Source: Cryptomeria japonica (lineage: Eukaryota; Streptophyta; Pinopsida; Cupressales; Cupressaceae). Taken from it: a DNA stretch of 64,000 nt. This document shows positions 33,125 to 46,800 of the stretch, piece after piece. A program made the translations under genes and the position numbers. Where the stretch lies: NCBI RefSeq assembly GCF_030272615.1, contig NC_081410.1, positions 115,231,140 to 115,295,139 on the forward strand, written 5' to 3'. Position 1 is the stretch's first letter. The number at the start of each line of letters is the position of its first letter. Below the pieces are notes generated by a model, which saw nothing but the letters and a program-made list of their open reading frames with translations, made no database searches and was not told the origin of the DNA.

Positions 33125-33342
33125 GAATCAGCACTCACTATTGCTATTTTGCTAATCCAGCCTATGAATCTATGATGCACAGTGCAAAACTTCAGCCAGT
33201 AAATTTGTATTCTCAAATTCTCCCTTGATTTAACGTTTATGCATTTCTCTATTTCTGATTAGTAGGTTTTAGGCATTGCTATTATCTATGTTTAATTTGT
33301 CATGGCGTGAATTAATATTTAATTCTGAACTCTGTTTTTTGA

Positions 33343-33895
33343 ACAGGAGACATCAAACATGTAGCAAATGTTAAATTGCTAATATGGCCTGTGATGGCCA
33401 TATAAATCTATGCCGAGTTTGTGATTTTGATGTTCAGTCTTCACATGTTGCAAACATGCAATTCGACCTGAAGCTGTTGTTGCTCCCTTGTTTCTATAAA
33501 AGGGAATTCAAGGTCATTTGCAAAGGGTTCTGAAACTTTGTATTCACTTTTGCATGGACATTGGAGAATCACACAAGAGCTGTTGTTGCTCTCTTGTTTC
33601 TATAAAAGGGAATTTAGGGTCATTTGCAAAGGGTTTTGAAACTTTGTATTCACTTTTGCAATTTGCATGGAGAATCACATATATTGGTGTATTACTATTG
33701 AATGAATTGTATCATATGGCTATATTTTGAAAGAATTAATGAAAATCTAAGTTCTCAACATGTGTATTACTATTGGATGAATTGTATCATATGGTTCTGA
33801 AATGTATCACACAGATTTGAGACTCAAACATGTATAAATGAACAATAAACATCTCTGTATCAATAAACACATTATGGTTTTTTTTATTATGCTAT
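33343..33895 (+). repeat. LTR-like sequence with duplicated TATA-box block
   Basis: A block of about 106 bp (33473-33578) is repeated at 33579-33678. Each copy has GCTGTTGTTGCTC, a TATA box TATAAAAGGGAATT (33495 and 33601), then GGTCATTTGCAAAGGGTT and TGAAACTTTGTATTCAC. A second duplication, TGTATTACTATTG.ATGAATT, lies at 33688-33719 and 33763-33794. The setting just after the long decayed ORF suggests U3/R sequence of a 3' LTR, but neither LTR ends nor a matching 5' LTR was found. Confidence 0.5.
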
Positions 33896-34024
33896 TTTAA
33901 ATCTGGAAATAGAAAGTTGAAAAATACAATTACAAATCAATATTAAATTTTAATTGCAAAAAGTAATATTCTTTTGTAATATGAATGATGAGATACAGTA
34001 ATAAGATTAATAAATACCAATCTT

Positions 34025-36960
34025 TTACAGTTGCCATTCATCCTCATCAAATTCGGAGCTTTCTTGATTCTTGTCTTGAGTTTCTTCACTTTGAGTCTCC
34101 ATACCTTCGCCGAACTGCATCTCAATGCTACCAGTAGGTGACGGTCCAGTACATGGGGCAATAGTCCCACTAGCACTTTGGTTTGAAGTGTTTCCCAAAC
34201 CTCTTCTTTCACATTTGGACCTCCAGATTTGCAGTGCCCTATCGTAAGGAAAAGTGTGGACATCATACCTAGATGTATAGAGCCTTAAGGAATTTTCCAA
34301 ATTTTTGTCTAGTTTGTTTCTTAGCTTTGATTTTAGGAACCCCAAAGCACTGAAAACTCTCTCATCTTCCACCGAACCCAATATCATGGTAAGACATAAA
34401 TCAACAAGCTTCACATATTCTGGCATTGAATCACACAACATTTTGTTCTCAGCTATAGTTTTCCAAAGCCTTGTTATTGATCCCTCTTTGCGGGGGTTCT
34501 CCATTTTGGCATATTGTTCTCTCATAGTGTATGAAAAATGAGATGATTGCTCTCGAAGATGAGTTTCATCCAATATTCCATTTATAGTTACTCAATTTAA
34601 TTCTCTGGATATGCAAAATTGTTTTATCAAAGTCAGTAGCTTACTTCGAAAATCGGCTGCACTGTTGAGGCTCTAATAATGAGGAAACATGATAGACATG
34701 GCTTCGAGTAGGTTGTCAGGAGGGAATATGCTTCTAATTTGTGAGGAAAGATCATACGCAATTTTCTTTACAGAAGTAGTTACAGTCTCAACAATCTTGT
34801 CGAAATCTTCCCTTGTAAGTCTTGCTAGTTGCTTCCTGGGGCGCTTTCTTGGTTCCTCGAGGTCGACCGTGGCATAGAAGTGCATTGGTATCTCAACTCC
34901 CTATACATTGTTACATACCTCCCCGTCTGCACCAATTTGTAAAAAGTTATCAGGATTGTTCAAATATGTGAGTGTCCGCCACTTAACAAATTTTTCATCA
35001 GATAGTGTTGGTTGATTTCGATAGAGACTGTCAAGGGTCATGCATGTCATCTTACACAACGTAGCATATTTTGCTATATACAGAGCTCTTTTTTGGGTAG
35101 CCTTCATAATATTCTTCATTTCCTCTAGCGAGCGCAGAAGAGCTGCTAAAGTTAAGAGTGTCTCTAATTTACTTAGCCTGCTAAGAAGTTCAGGAAATTT
35201 TGGTTGATCTGATTCGTCACGAGTTGTGTGAAATAGTCCAATCAAGGATGGATATTCTAAAAAAACTCGATGCGCTGGACCATCCAAAGAGATCCATCTA
35301 GTATCATTATCCTTGAGAATCTTGTTTCCATCAGTTATTCCATCAGCAAAGTGTTGAAATTCCATAAATCACTTGGGACTTCAACAGAAGTGTGAGTAGA
35401 GCTCTCTAATTAAAATTTCAATTTTTTTGCAAAGGAAACTTGCTCACAATTCCAAAAGATAGATTCATTATGTGAGCCAAGTAGTGAATTGCAATAATGT
35501 ACGGTGCAAATGAAGTTTCAATATTTGTACAAAGACCATTCATGTGACTTTGCATTACTGAAGCTCCATCTGCTCCAACACAAACCAATTTTTTGGCTAC
35601 CGTCGTGTCATCCATACCTGCATATTCAATTAAACTTCTCTTTACTAGTTGAAATAAATTTTCCACTGTCGCACTCTCCTTCATTTTAGTAACAGATAGT
35701 AGATGAGATTGGCAGGTATGATTCTCTACAGTATAAACATGCATGCATACCCATGAAGTATTGTCTACTGCTGTAACTTCGTCTAAAGAAAATACAATAA
35801 AGTTTGACTCTCTTATTTTTTCCTTTACATCTTCTTTTTCAACCTCAACAAGACAACTTGCCCATTCCCATCCACTGTTTATTGACCAGTGTCTATTATG
35901 ATAGTTAGGAACTTTCAAAAAGTGTAATAAACCACTAATTGATGGGAAATGTGTCATAGCACGCCCTCTGCTCAAGATATAAAAAACAACACTTAACTGA
36001 ACAACTTTTCCCAGTTGTTCTATTTGCATTGCTTTTCCAAAAACAGCTTCAATAGAACCTTTAACTTCAACAGGCTTCATCTGTATTTTCTCATGAAAAT
36101 AATACTCTTCGACATTCCTCACATGCTTACATTCCTCCTTTGTTTTCCATCTTATCACTAATTTTTCAACCCCGTCTATCATTTATTTTTCATAAACTTT
36201 ACCCATATGCTTTTCTATGGTGTCAAATTTTAGCTACAACCTAATTTCCTTGTTATGTTTCCAAGTGCAAATCTTACACCTGCATTCTATTGGAGGCTTG
36301 CCTTCAATTGGATTCTCCACTGGTTCAATGAATGGATACTTTGATGCCCAATTAATTTGAAAATTCCTCACTGACATATCCCACTCCCGATCCTTTTTTT
36401 ATTGTGGTTCACCCTTTTTTGATATGGATTTTCTTTTCCCCTTCTGTGCATTATCATCAATGACATTATCACCCAAGTCGATTATATCATTCCGACTAAC
36501 TTGGGTATCTACCAGATAATCTTCTTCAAGATCATCCTGATCTGAGATATCAGGTTCGCCACCGTCTTCAACATGTGGTGCAGGTGGCAAATTTTTTACT
36601 TGTACTTGTGATGATGTACCTTCCTTATTTTCACCACAATCTTTTCCAATGCCAAAGTATGAAGACAACGTTTTTCTTTTTGTTGGCCTCTCCTGGCCTT
36701 CCCCACATTCAGGTTTCCTACCCCTCTTCCTATTCAACATCTCCAACGAAATAAAAGCTGCCAAAAAAATATCAATTTGTTGAAGAAGCAATAATAGACT
36801 ATAATGTATAATATACCACTTCAAAAATATGATCACTCACCTTTAGGCTTTAGGTCACTAGCAGACGCCAATGCAGTCAACAACAATGATTTTCCTTGGT
36901 CTGAAACTTTGCTATTGATCAGAATTCAGAGCCTAGAACCCACCAGATTGTGTTGAGATA
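34025..36960 (-). pseudogene. hAT-superfamily transposase
   Basis: The frame on the minus strand starts near 36747 (MLNRKRGRKPE); a 5' intron with AAAG/GTGAGT and TTTTGGCAG borders is possible, because upstream codons join in frame. The N-terminus has KRKTLSSYFG, which looks like a PCNA-binding-type motif, and an acidic stretch. A zinc-finger-like CRCKICTWKH...H (about 36260) follows. The catalytic region has FSLDEVTAVD and VGADGASV. The C-terminal dimerisation domain reads GSVEDERVFSALGFLKSKLR (34320-34380), the hAT signature. Stops occur near 36399, 36185, 34901, 34673 and 34600, with a frame change near 35400. Terminal inverted repeats and an 8-bp duplication were not found. Confidence 0.88.
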
Positions 36961-37511
36961 GATCTGATCTTTGCATTTATTTATACCAATCCTTATATGG
37001 CGAATTCTGTGAAAATTTTATATGGTATACAAATATTTGGCGAATCTCGCGTAACTATAACACTACTTATGTAATTTTTGAGGCGATTATAGGTCGTCCA
37101 AATATGACTTATGTAATTTTCAACGCGATTATAGGTCGTCCAAATAATAGGCGAATACAATATAGTTGGCGAAGGTTGGGGTGAATGGAGACACGCGTTG
37201 GCAAGATATCGGGCAAATTGGGTCCCCCTGGCTAACAAATCTTCACATGCCTATAAGTGAATTAAGGTCATCTATTAAAGCAACCTTGGAGAGTGTAGGC
37301 GAAACAATTAAATTTACCGTGTGTCCACCATATATTGTATTGGCGAAATCATCGCATAGAAACATTTAATTGCATAAAACATACGGTGATCAAGCCGTGA
37401 CTTTGACGGAAATTGATAATGTTCTGGCGACATGGCCACCCCCAGTCGGTACAAAATATTCGCCATTTCCGACATGGCCGACATGAAAAATTCGCCATTG
37501 GCGAATATTCA
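36961..37511. repeat. Sequence with many GGCGAAT/ATTCGCC motifs
   Basis: GGCGAAT or its complement occurs about eight times, including ATTCGCCATTGGCGAAT near 37492. A unit of about 49 bp (ACTTATGTAATTTTT, then GCGATTATAGGTCGTCCAAAT) is duplicated at about 37062 and 37110. It may be the subterminal region of the neighbouring hAT element or a separate element; no ends were identified. It abuts the truncated 3' end of the next LINE. Confidence 0.45.
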
Positions 37512-37559
37512 CCACTAAAGTAATCTCTGGTATTCATCAAAATACTTTAATAAATGAAT

Positions 37560-40500
37560 GACTCTATTAAGCCTATAATTTAATGACCAATTAGGGGTGG
37601 TTTTAGTTCTTACTGCATTGATGATAATCTAGGAATCCCCCTCTATTGCTAGCATTTTAATACCCAAATCCTTGCACATTAGTAGTCCTGAGATCAGAGC
37701 TTCCATCTTCGCTATATTGTTGGATGCTATCCCAATTGGTTTGGCTATTTTGGCACAAACAAATCCATCTCAATGATGAATGATGCTTCCAATGCCTACT
37801 AAGCCAGGGTTCCCTTTGGAGGCTCCATCAAAATTCAGTTTGAACCATCCAAACTCTGGTCTTGTCCACTTACATTATTCTCTTGTCTGCTTACTATATT
37901 TGCCTCCCTTACCATAATGTGATGGTATTATTAACCCAAACCAGTCCTTCCAAATCTTGTTGTCCCAAACTGTGAATTGACAATCTTTCAAATTGTTTTT
38001 CCTAAGTTTGTTGTTTATTGTTTCTACTATTGACGCTTCTATCTTATTGCAAAGATTGTTTGTTTCCATACTTTTGCTTTGGAAAATCCTTTTGTTTCTT
38101 TCTTTCCAAACTTCCCATACCAAAATGCAGGGATTGATCTTCCAAATATCTTTATATAAACTATGCTTTTGAATTATTGGCCAACCTTTCATACTGTTAA
38201 TTAAGTCATTGGACATTGTTGATTTCCATTGGAGCTTCCTACATAGCCACTCCCAGCATTTTGAAGTATAGGGACATCTCAGAAGGAGATGATCCACTGT
38301 TTGCTCATCTGACTCACATAGAGCACATCTTGACGAACCTTCAAATTCGATTTTCTTGAACCATTCTGTCGTCGGAATTCTTTTCTGCAATGCTACCCAT
38401 AAGAACATGCCTGCTTTTGGTAGGAATACTTTATCCCAACAAACCTGGAGAGGGATGTCAGTCTTTTCCATCCGATCTAAACTGATCAATTTTTCATAAC
38501 CTTCTTTAACTGTGTATTCTCCTGATTTCGTACCTGTCCAGACTATTCTATCTTCTCCATTGCTTATTGCTATATTCCTATCTACTAATATGCTATTGAG
38601 CTCCTTCTTTTAATCTATAGAGAGGGGAGTTTGATCTAATGATCTCCATTTCCAACTTAGCGATGGGTCAGCCCCCGGGATTTCAATATAATTATTTAGA
38701 TATTCTCCCCATAAATTCTTTAAGGTCTCCTTTGTATTAGGGTTGAAAAGGACACTGTCTAATGTTGCATAACCCCCCCAAGAGTCGCTCCAAAATTTGA
38801 CTTTGTTTCCCATTGCTACATCCCAAGTGACATAGTCTGTGATTAGCTTCCTACAGTCTAAGATGAAATTCCAAATCCTGGATCCCTTGGGTGGGTTTGT
38901 AGTTCTGAAGATATTGTTGGGGTCCATTCCCATCAGGTATTTCTTTCTTAGAATTTTGACCCATTTCCTATCCAGCTCATTATACATTTCCCATACCAAT
39001 TTTGCTCCCAAGGCCCTGCTCTTCTTACCAAGGTTTCTAATTCCAATGCCTCCTACATTCTGAGGTTTGCATAGCTTATCCGACTTAATTAAGGCTAATT
39101 TCTTATTTTCTAAGGCCCCCTGCCAAAAGAACCTCCTCAATATTTTTTCTAGTTGTGCCTTTGAAGCCTGAGATAGTGGAATGCATGACATTTGATATGT
39201 TGGCATAACTGTTAAGACTGATTTCAACATTAAGGACCTCCTTGAGTTTGACAACCATTTACCTTTCCATGAATCTATTCTGCTTTCTATCTTTCACACT
39301 ATCAGATCCCAAACCTTTTGCCCTCTGTTTCCTTTAATTAATAGAAGACCTAGATATTTGCATCGAAACTTACCTATCTTATACCCCATATGTTGCAAAT
39401 TTCTAATTTCGTCCTTTCATTGGTATTTACAAAGAATATTTATGATTTGGTTGCATTGACTAGTTGTCCAGAAGCTTTAGTGTATGTATTGACTATTGCT
39501 CTAAATTCCTTGGCTTCTGTTTTAGTGGCTATTTCGAAAAGCATCATATCATCTGTGAATTGTTGATGGGTTACATTATCCATCCCTTCAATTATTTTGA
39601 TCCCTTTGATTTTGACCAAAGAAAGGGCCATACTTATCGCTCTCCCAAAGGCCTCCACCATAATTATGAACAAGAATGGGGATAAAGGATCCCCTTGTCT
39701 TAGACCCCTGGATATATCAAAATAGCCTTCTGGGGTACCGTTTATTAGTAAGGATATTTTAGGACTGTAAATACAGTGAAATATTATATTAATGTATAGC
39801 TTAGTGAATCCAAATGCTTCCATCCATTTGTAGAGAAACAACCAGTCCACCTTGTCATAAGCTTTTTAATGTCTAATTTAATCAGAATGCTAGGTTCCTT
39901 GTTGTTTTCTTGTAAAATTGTGACTCCTTCTAAAATGGATATCTCCGGCATAAAGCCGATCTAATCTTCTGAAATAATTGAAGGCAATAATTTTTTAAGC
40001 CTATTTGCTAGTGCTTTAGAGAACACTTTGGAGACAGTATTACATAAAGAGATAGGGCAAAAATCATCTAATTCCTTTGCCTTCTTTTTCTTAGGAATTA
40101 GTGTAATGTAGGTGTTGTTGATTTTCTTTAGTATCCTACCTGAATTTCTCATGTTTTCCACTGCTTCCCACAATTCCAAGCCAATAATGGACCAACATTT
40201 TTGAAAGAAGCTTGCAGGGAACCCATCTGGTCCTGGAGCCTTTTCCGGACATAACTGAAAAATTGCTTCTTTAATTTCCTCAAATGTGAACCTATCAGTA
40301 AGCATCCTATTATCTTCATCTAAGATAACCCTAGGTATATTGGCTAATAATTGTTATTGTGAGAACATATCTGGATAGTCCCAGTTGTTCAAGATGTTCT
40401 TAAAGTGGGAAACTAGCTCTAGAGCAATTTCCTTTGGATCTTCGACCAAATTACCGTTATTATCTTTAATTCTTAGAATTTTGTTTGCAATCCTTCTTTG

Positions 40501-41613
40501 CTTGGTGTTGTTATGAAAAAAAATTATGTTTCTGTCACCATCTGATAACCGGTTCTCTCTAGATTTTTGTTTCCAGAAGATTTCTTCTTTGGTTAGAATA
40601 TCTTCATATTTATGAAATAATTATTTTTCCTTAAAATACGTTTCTTTGTCCATTCCTTCCTTGATGATTTTTTCATTGAGTTTGTCCAACTCGGCCTCAA
40701 TTTCTTCTTTTTCTAAGAATATGTTTTTAATATGTTCCTTATTTCATTGTAGTATTTTCTGCTTTAGTTTCTTCATTTTAATAACAAAGCAGTACATCTT
40801 GGAACCTATAATTTGTTCTTCCTTCCACCGTTCTTCTACCAACCCCACAAATTTCTGATCCTGGAACCACATTCTTTCAAATTTGAAAGGACACTTCCTT
40901 GGTTGACTATCTTCCTGAATGTTTAGCGTTATTGGGAAGTGGTTTGAAGTTGTTGTTGTAAGGATTTCAGAGCTCAAAGATCTATTTAACTCTACCAGAT
41001 CTCCCTTAATTAGAAATCTATCTAGTTTCTTTGCTACAAAATTATCCCCTATCCTCCTATTGTTCCATGTAGCTTGACCAGAAGCCATACTGATATCCAG
41101 CAGGTCATTATTCTACCTCCTGAAATCTTTTTGGGTAGTGGTTTCAGCCAGATTTCCTCCTACTTTTTCATTTTGATTTAAAATAACTTTAAAGTCTCCC
41201 CCAATTATGTAATTTCTAGTGACATCTTGTGCCATGAATTCTGCCACCTTAGCCCAAACTGATATTTTCCCTAGTGTGCTAAGTGGTCCATATATGTTTA
41301 TTATAACATAACATAATGAACTTCTAATGCTTTTTACCCAGCCTCCTTGCCAGTTTTCTCTTTGTATGATTTCTTCAAAGTTGATCTTCCTGGGATCCCA
41401 AAGGATGGCTAGACCACCTGCCGCCCCAAAAGTTTTTGTAGAGGAGCATTTCCAGACTCCTAGTTTTTTGCCTAATAGATTCCAATCCTCGGATCTTAAT
41501 TTAATTTCTTTCAATAGAACTAATTTTGATTCAAAGGTTACTAAACAACGTTTGAACAAACGTTGTTTGTTAGGGGCATTTAAGCCCCTACTATTCCATG
41601 ATGTGACCTTCAT
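37560..41613 (-). pseudogene. LINE ORF2 with inactivated endonuclease
   Basis: ATG at 41613 begins MKVTSWNSRGLNAPNKQR, an APE-type endonuclease. Its expected GDFN is GDFK and SDH is SNH, so catalytic residues are lost. The reverse transcriptase has KAPGPDGFPASFFQ (about 40220), GLRQGDPLSPFLF (about 39690) and QFTDDMMLF in place of FADD (about 39560). A zf-RVT knuckle lies near 38280-38330 (CALCESDEQTVDHLLLRC). RNase H starts at 37850 (LNFDGASKGNPG), with KMEAL and EGDS, and is cut off near 37512. Stops and frame changes split it into at least seven pieces (near 41110, 40740, 40310, 39960, 39850, 39255 and 38490). Confidence 0.9.
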
Positions 41614-43503
41614 TTCTCTGTGGGAAGGCACTTCCCCTTCCCTGCTTGTAGCAGAGTTGTGATCTTAGTCTTATCATCTGCTGCTCCAACCATCTCCCTT
41701 AATTCATTCAAGGATTTCCTCCCTCTTCGTTTGAGTGTTTTCCCACAATCAGGGGTCTCTTTGTTTGGACAATCCATATCCAAGCCCAATTTGATATGTT
41801 GCAATCTCCACCTCATGGATCGAGAACACAGTATTTTCAGGCTCGTCTTTCTCTGCTTCCTCAAGCCTCATAATTCTTGTAATCAACCTCTGTTTTTCCA
41901 TGGTTGTTTCTAAATTGTCTTCATCTTCATATTCCAATCCAACATCTGACTCAATGTTTAACCCCATTAGGTTATATATTACTTCCTGCTCCGTGGGATT
42001 TAATCATCCCCCATGATCTCTATTGCCCCTAACTCTTGGTTGGTGATGTTACTCCTTTAGGGCCATGGGAGATTAAACTTTCTAAAGTTGATTGGGGTAT
42101 GAAGTTTGCCACAACCTTACATGCTTCAGAGGCTTCTACCTGCATGTTATTATTAAAAAATCCCTCTTCCATTTTATGTTTATTATCATTTATCTAGTCT
42201 GGAATGGTATCCTCAATTTGGAAGCCTTCGGCCTCCTAATTAAAGCTAATATTTAATCCTACTTCCTAATTGTTACTAGGGTTGCAGGATTTATCCCCCG
42301 TATCTATATGCGTGATTACATTTTCTGCAATTGGACCATCATAAAATTTTGCCTTGATTAGATAGGCTACCTGAGTTGTTATCATTTCTAGGGGTTCTGG
42401 CGATTTTGTGTTGCTATTAAAATCCACCAGGATCTTAACATCTATGGAATTTAAATAATCCCCTTCAATACCTATAAACGAACCTAGAGCATTACCGATT
42501 TCTACTAGGGCTTCGAAATGTAGCGATTCTACCAGAAGATAAGAGATTCTTACTCATCTAGGAGTGGTTTTAAATTGAAAAGATTTCGGTTCAAAATTTT
42601 TATTACAATCAATGAATTGAAAATTGTAACCTTTAAAAATGACTGGATCTGCAGTTAGCAGTTTTTAATGCCTGATTGTTACAAGTAATGTAAAATAAAT
42701 CTCTGGGCAGGATAGAAATACTTACCTGGTTGGGGAATGCGTTATTCCATCAATTCACAATGTTCGTGATTGATTGACCCGAACCCCTCCATTTTGTAAA
42801 TAGCCCCAATTTGCGGCAATTTTCCCATTGATTTTCCACAATATTGTTGTGAATGATGAAAGACGTTTAATTTCCTTTATTTAACCATTAGGATTGGGCC
42901 CTTTCTTGTGGATTAGGGTTTGAAGATGCCCTAGGGCCTTCGTTGATATTGCTGCGAATATTTCCTTTCGGTTGTTGGATCAGTTGATCATTCGTTTTAA
43001 TATAACCCTCGTGCTTTCGAAAGGGGCCATTAGGTTTGATGGGGCCTGCCCTTTTGTTTGCTGCAGGTGGGAGCCTATTCACCGCATTCCTTGTTCCTGG
43101 ATGAATAAATCTCGTTTTTGACCGAGGATTATATGTCTGATTTAGGCGAGTCTGTTGTTGCCTTTCCATCTTCTTAGTTCTTTTTTATTTAACCATCTGC
43201 CAATCGTTAGCTGGGAATCGAGGCGAGATCGACATGGTTCTTTGCAATGTTTCCTTTCTGCGTTTATCTACCCATGATCCATTTTTGAATACCCACTGAG
43301 ACCTATATTCTTCACCGGAATTCCAAGGATCCCTAAGAATTTCCTTTTTTTGCAGGAGATTAGACTGTTGGTGGAAACCAGGACCATATCGAGGGGGAGC
43401 TACATAATTACAGAACCCCTTAGGCCCATATTTTTGCCTATGTGCAGGGACCTATTTCGAATGGATATTTGTAGGATTAGCATATTTGATTTTAAAATTT
43501 TGC
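41610..43503 (-). pseudogene. LINE ORF1, decayed
   Basis: Read from about 43503, the N-terminal region is basic and Pro/Asn-rich (open at 43169-42888). After many stops, a segment near 42480-42370 (FIGIEGDYLNSIDVKILVDF) looks like the end of a DUF4283-type domain. The last part (41864-41610) is basic and ends LPTEK at a TGA (41612-41610) that overlaps the ATG of ORF2. No intact zinc knuckle was seen. By position this is the RNA-binding ORF1. Confidence 0.65.
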
Positions 43504-43529
43504 ATTTTCGTTGATTTCGGAGCAGAGCT

Positions 43530-43810
43530 TTTTTTTGTTATTTCTTTTTATTAGAATTAAAATATTAATAAAATATGTACCTAAAAAATTAATACATTTA
43601 TTGTATTAAAAACAATATAATAACATAATATATTATAGATTAAAAGTTTTATTAATATTTAATATATTAAATTATTCAAAAATTGAAATATAATATTATG
43701 GTATTATGATATAATATATTATTTGATAAAATCATATAATCTAAATATTATATAATATAATAATAAAATTATCATTTAATATATAATCTAAAACTATAAT
43801 ATATATTTTT
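43530..43810. repeat. AT-rich dispersed repeat
   Basis: Nearly pure A+T. Blocks shared with the reverse complement of 21235-21460 are described there. Confidence 0.5.
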
Positions 43811-46800
43811 ATCAATAAGTGTTGTCAAGTGGACAACTCCATTTATTTTGAAAATTTTCAAAAATTGTATTATATTGAGCTCAATACATAAGATTTTGGT
43901 GGGACATTAAGTAAATCATTCATTCAATAACCTCAACAAAATGTTCTAATTAGACAAGAGACAAATCTCCATAGTTGATGTAGAAAGAGAATGTTTCCAT
44001 GTTCTTTTGTTGTAGGCCATCTTGAAACAATGCAAGTGCTTCCTTCTTAATCTTGTTTGGTTTCACAACACTAGTATCAAATATGCTATCAATTAGACCA
44101 TATGATGGTGCAAGGTTGATTTTTCATGTTTCTTTTGTAACAACATCCTTCTACTGAGATTCAACTAGACCACCAACCAATACTAATCATCAACTTTTTG
44201 TTCCTAGGAGAGGAAGCACATTTTTTAAGAAAACTTCATACATGGTCCCATTGTGAAGAAGACTAAGAATATATCATTTTTTGGTGTCCCATACTAATCA
44301 AATTTTGCACATAACCAACCTCAACATTGGGCGGTGAATTCATAATTTAGTAACAAATGATAAGTTGTTTCTTTGCTTCTTTTGCACATTAGACACCAAT
44401 TTGGACCAAAAATTTCTACAATGTGTAATTGATCTCTTGTTAAAATCTTCTTGTGAAGTGTTGTATAAGCAAAAGCATCAACTTTAGGAAGCATCATTTT
44501 GTTCTAGAATAGGTGAAAGGGACACTAAATATTGTTTTGGATGATGTTTTGTATCTAATATCCCTTTTTATTGAGTATGCTATTGATTTTTCTCTACTCT
44601 TGGTGATATTATTTGGCATTGAATTCTAGACAATATTTCAATTGTTGAGTTCCAACTTTAAATTCTATTTGGTCTGGTTGTTTATCCTATCTCTATCGAA
44701 TGATGCCCAATCCCATGAAGTGTTTCCTATTGGATCCTTCCTTGTTACATAATCTACAACTCTTATTCCCCCCCACTCTTCCATATGGCTTTAGTACTCA
44801 CTTAGGGCCTCAATATCAATCAGGGGGTGATGCCCATGCAAAGAGTCCACCCAAAACTTGGTAGATTGTCCATCAATTACTTGTCAGTTTAAGTGTGGGT
44901 TGCATTTCCAAATTAAATTCCAAATGTGAGATCTGGTAGAAGTATTTATGATTTTCAATATTTTATTAAGATTATTATTATCTAAAAAAATTCTTTGTGG
45001 GATTTTGTTCCATGATGATTAATTTACATGAGTACATTATCCAAATGAGCTTTATTCCCAAAGCATAGTTATGTGATTATAGGTCTTTAATACCAACATC
45101 ATCGTATGATTTATTTTTCTTCATTGTGTCCCAAATGATGATTGGAAACCTCTTGACATCATTTGAGCCATCCCATTGAAATTTAATCATTATATCATTC
45201 AATTTGTTTTATTTTTCGTTAGTATCCTTCCAAACAAAGAGAGCCATCTTCCTTTCCAAGATTAAGCCTTGCTTTTGTATAAATCTACTATTTTTTCCAA
45301 AGGTTGGTTCTAATCACTCCACACTAAAATGGTAGACCCAAATATTTCATGAACACCTTAATTTTAAACATATTTTTATATTTATTTTAATATGTTCACA
45401 TTTCTTTGCAATTTCCTTCTCCTTGTTCCACATGCAACCTCTCATCTCTCCCCTTTTTTCCCATCTTTTTAGTCTATTTGGGTCTACAACTAATCATTTC
45501 TCTACTCCTCAATCTATCTTACATCTTAATGATGGATCATGAAGTGTGATCTGAAATGTTGATGAAAAAACTCACACACAATCAAATACAGAAGTAGTAA
45601 CTATCATCACTATGAATTGTAGAAATATAATATCATTAACTCAAATATTTGCTCGAGATTGATTCAATGGTGAATCCAAACATCTATGTGATTCTCCTTT
45701 ATATAAAAGAAAAAATAGTGGATTTTTCTAAATTTATTAATTGGCCTAAGATTGATAAATAAACATCCAATGTTTATTTTATTATTGATGCCTTAGATAT
45801 ATTAGACTCACCATAGAGAATGTTCAATATCATTTGTGAACTATTAGTACATGATTGAGTTCATGTTTCTTGCTATGTGAACTTTATGTCAAATCCCATC
45901 CTCATGTGTTGTACATTTCATCGGTCTTCTCAAAGCCTTCACCATTGTTACAAATAAGAATGGGGAAAGGGGATTCCCATAGCCCAACCCCCTTGAACTT
46001 GCTAAAAAATTACATGAGGCCCCATTAATAAGCACTAATAATTGCATCATTGAGATCTAGTCATAAATCCAATCAATCAACTGATTGCAAAACCTAAATT
46101 TCTTCATTATCAACAAAAAAGAATTGCTAGCAAACCCAATCACATGCTTTTCTTATGTTGAATTTGATAATCATACTTTTTTGTTTTCCACTTTCAATTG
46201 AGTGAATTATCTCATTTTCTATGATAATGCCTTCCACTATGTCTCTATCGGATGTGAAACCACTACATTTCAAAAAAAATTATGTTTTTCAATTCCATCT
46301 TCAACAGATTTGTCATTTCCTTTGTGATTATCTTGTAAATTTTGTTGCATAGTGAAATTGGACAAAATTCTACAAAAATGGAGATTTTTTGGGGGAAATA
46401 AAGAAATTAAATTGTTATTAATGTTCTTCACAATTTTTTTCTTCCTTCTATAGACCTATGTGACTACCTATATCTCTTGTCCTAAAAAATTCCAACATTT
46501 TTTCTAAAAGTGTGTAGGGAAACCATCTAGGCCAATTGATTTATTCAAGTGGAGTTAGAAAGTAGCCTTCTTGATTTCTTATAAGGTGAAGGGAACCATT
46601 AGCATTTTTTTCTCCTTTAGATGACTTGATGAGGGAATGATCATTGGTAATTCCTGAACTTGGCGAGGATCTATCATGCCTTTTGGAGCAAGGAGATTTT
46701 AAAATAAATTGACTGCTTCTTACTAGATTTTTTGAATTGTGTTCAACCTTTCACCTGACTTTGTTTGAATTTCTTCAACCCTATTTTGCACTCTTTTTAT

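Larger units (their letters stand above)
37512..43510 (-). mobile_element. Second L1-type LINE, 3' truncated
   Basis: Minus-strand element with ORF1 (43503-41610) and ORF2 (41613-37560). It ends abruptly inside RNase H at about 37512, so the end of RNase H and any ORF3 and 3' UTR are missing. It is more decayed than the LINE at 4.9-11.7 kb and belongs to a different family by protein sequence. No target duplication was found. Confidence 0.85.

Noticed and set aside
33895-34024. Left terminal repeat of the hAT element
   Set aside because: No inverted repeat matching the right side and no 8-bp duplication could be found by eye.
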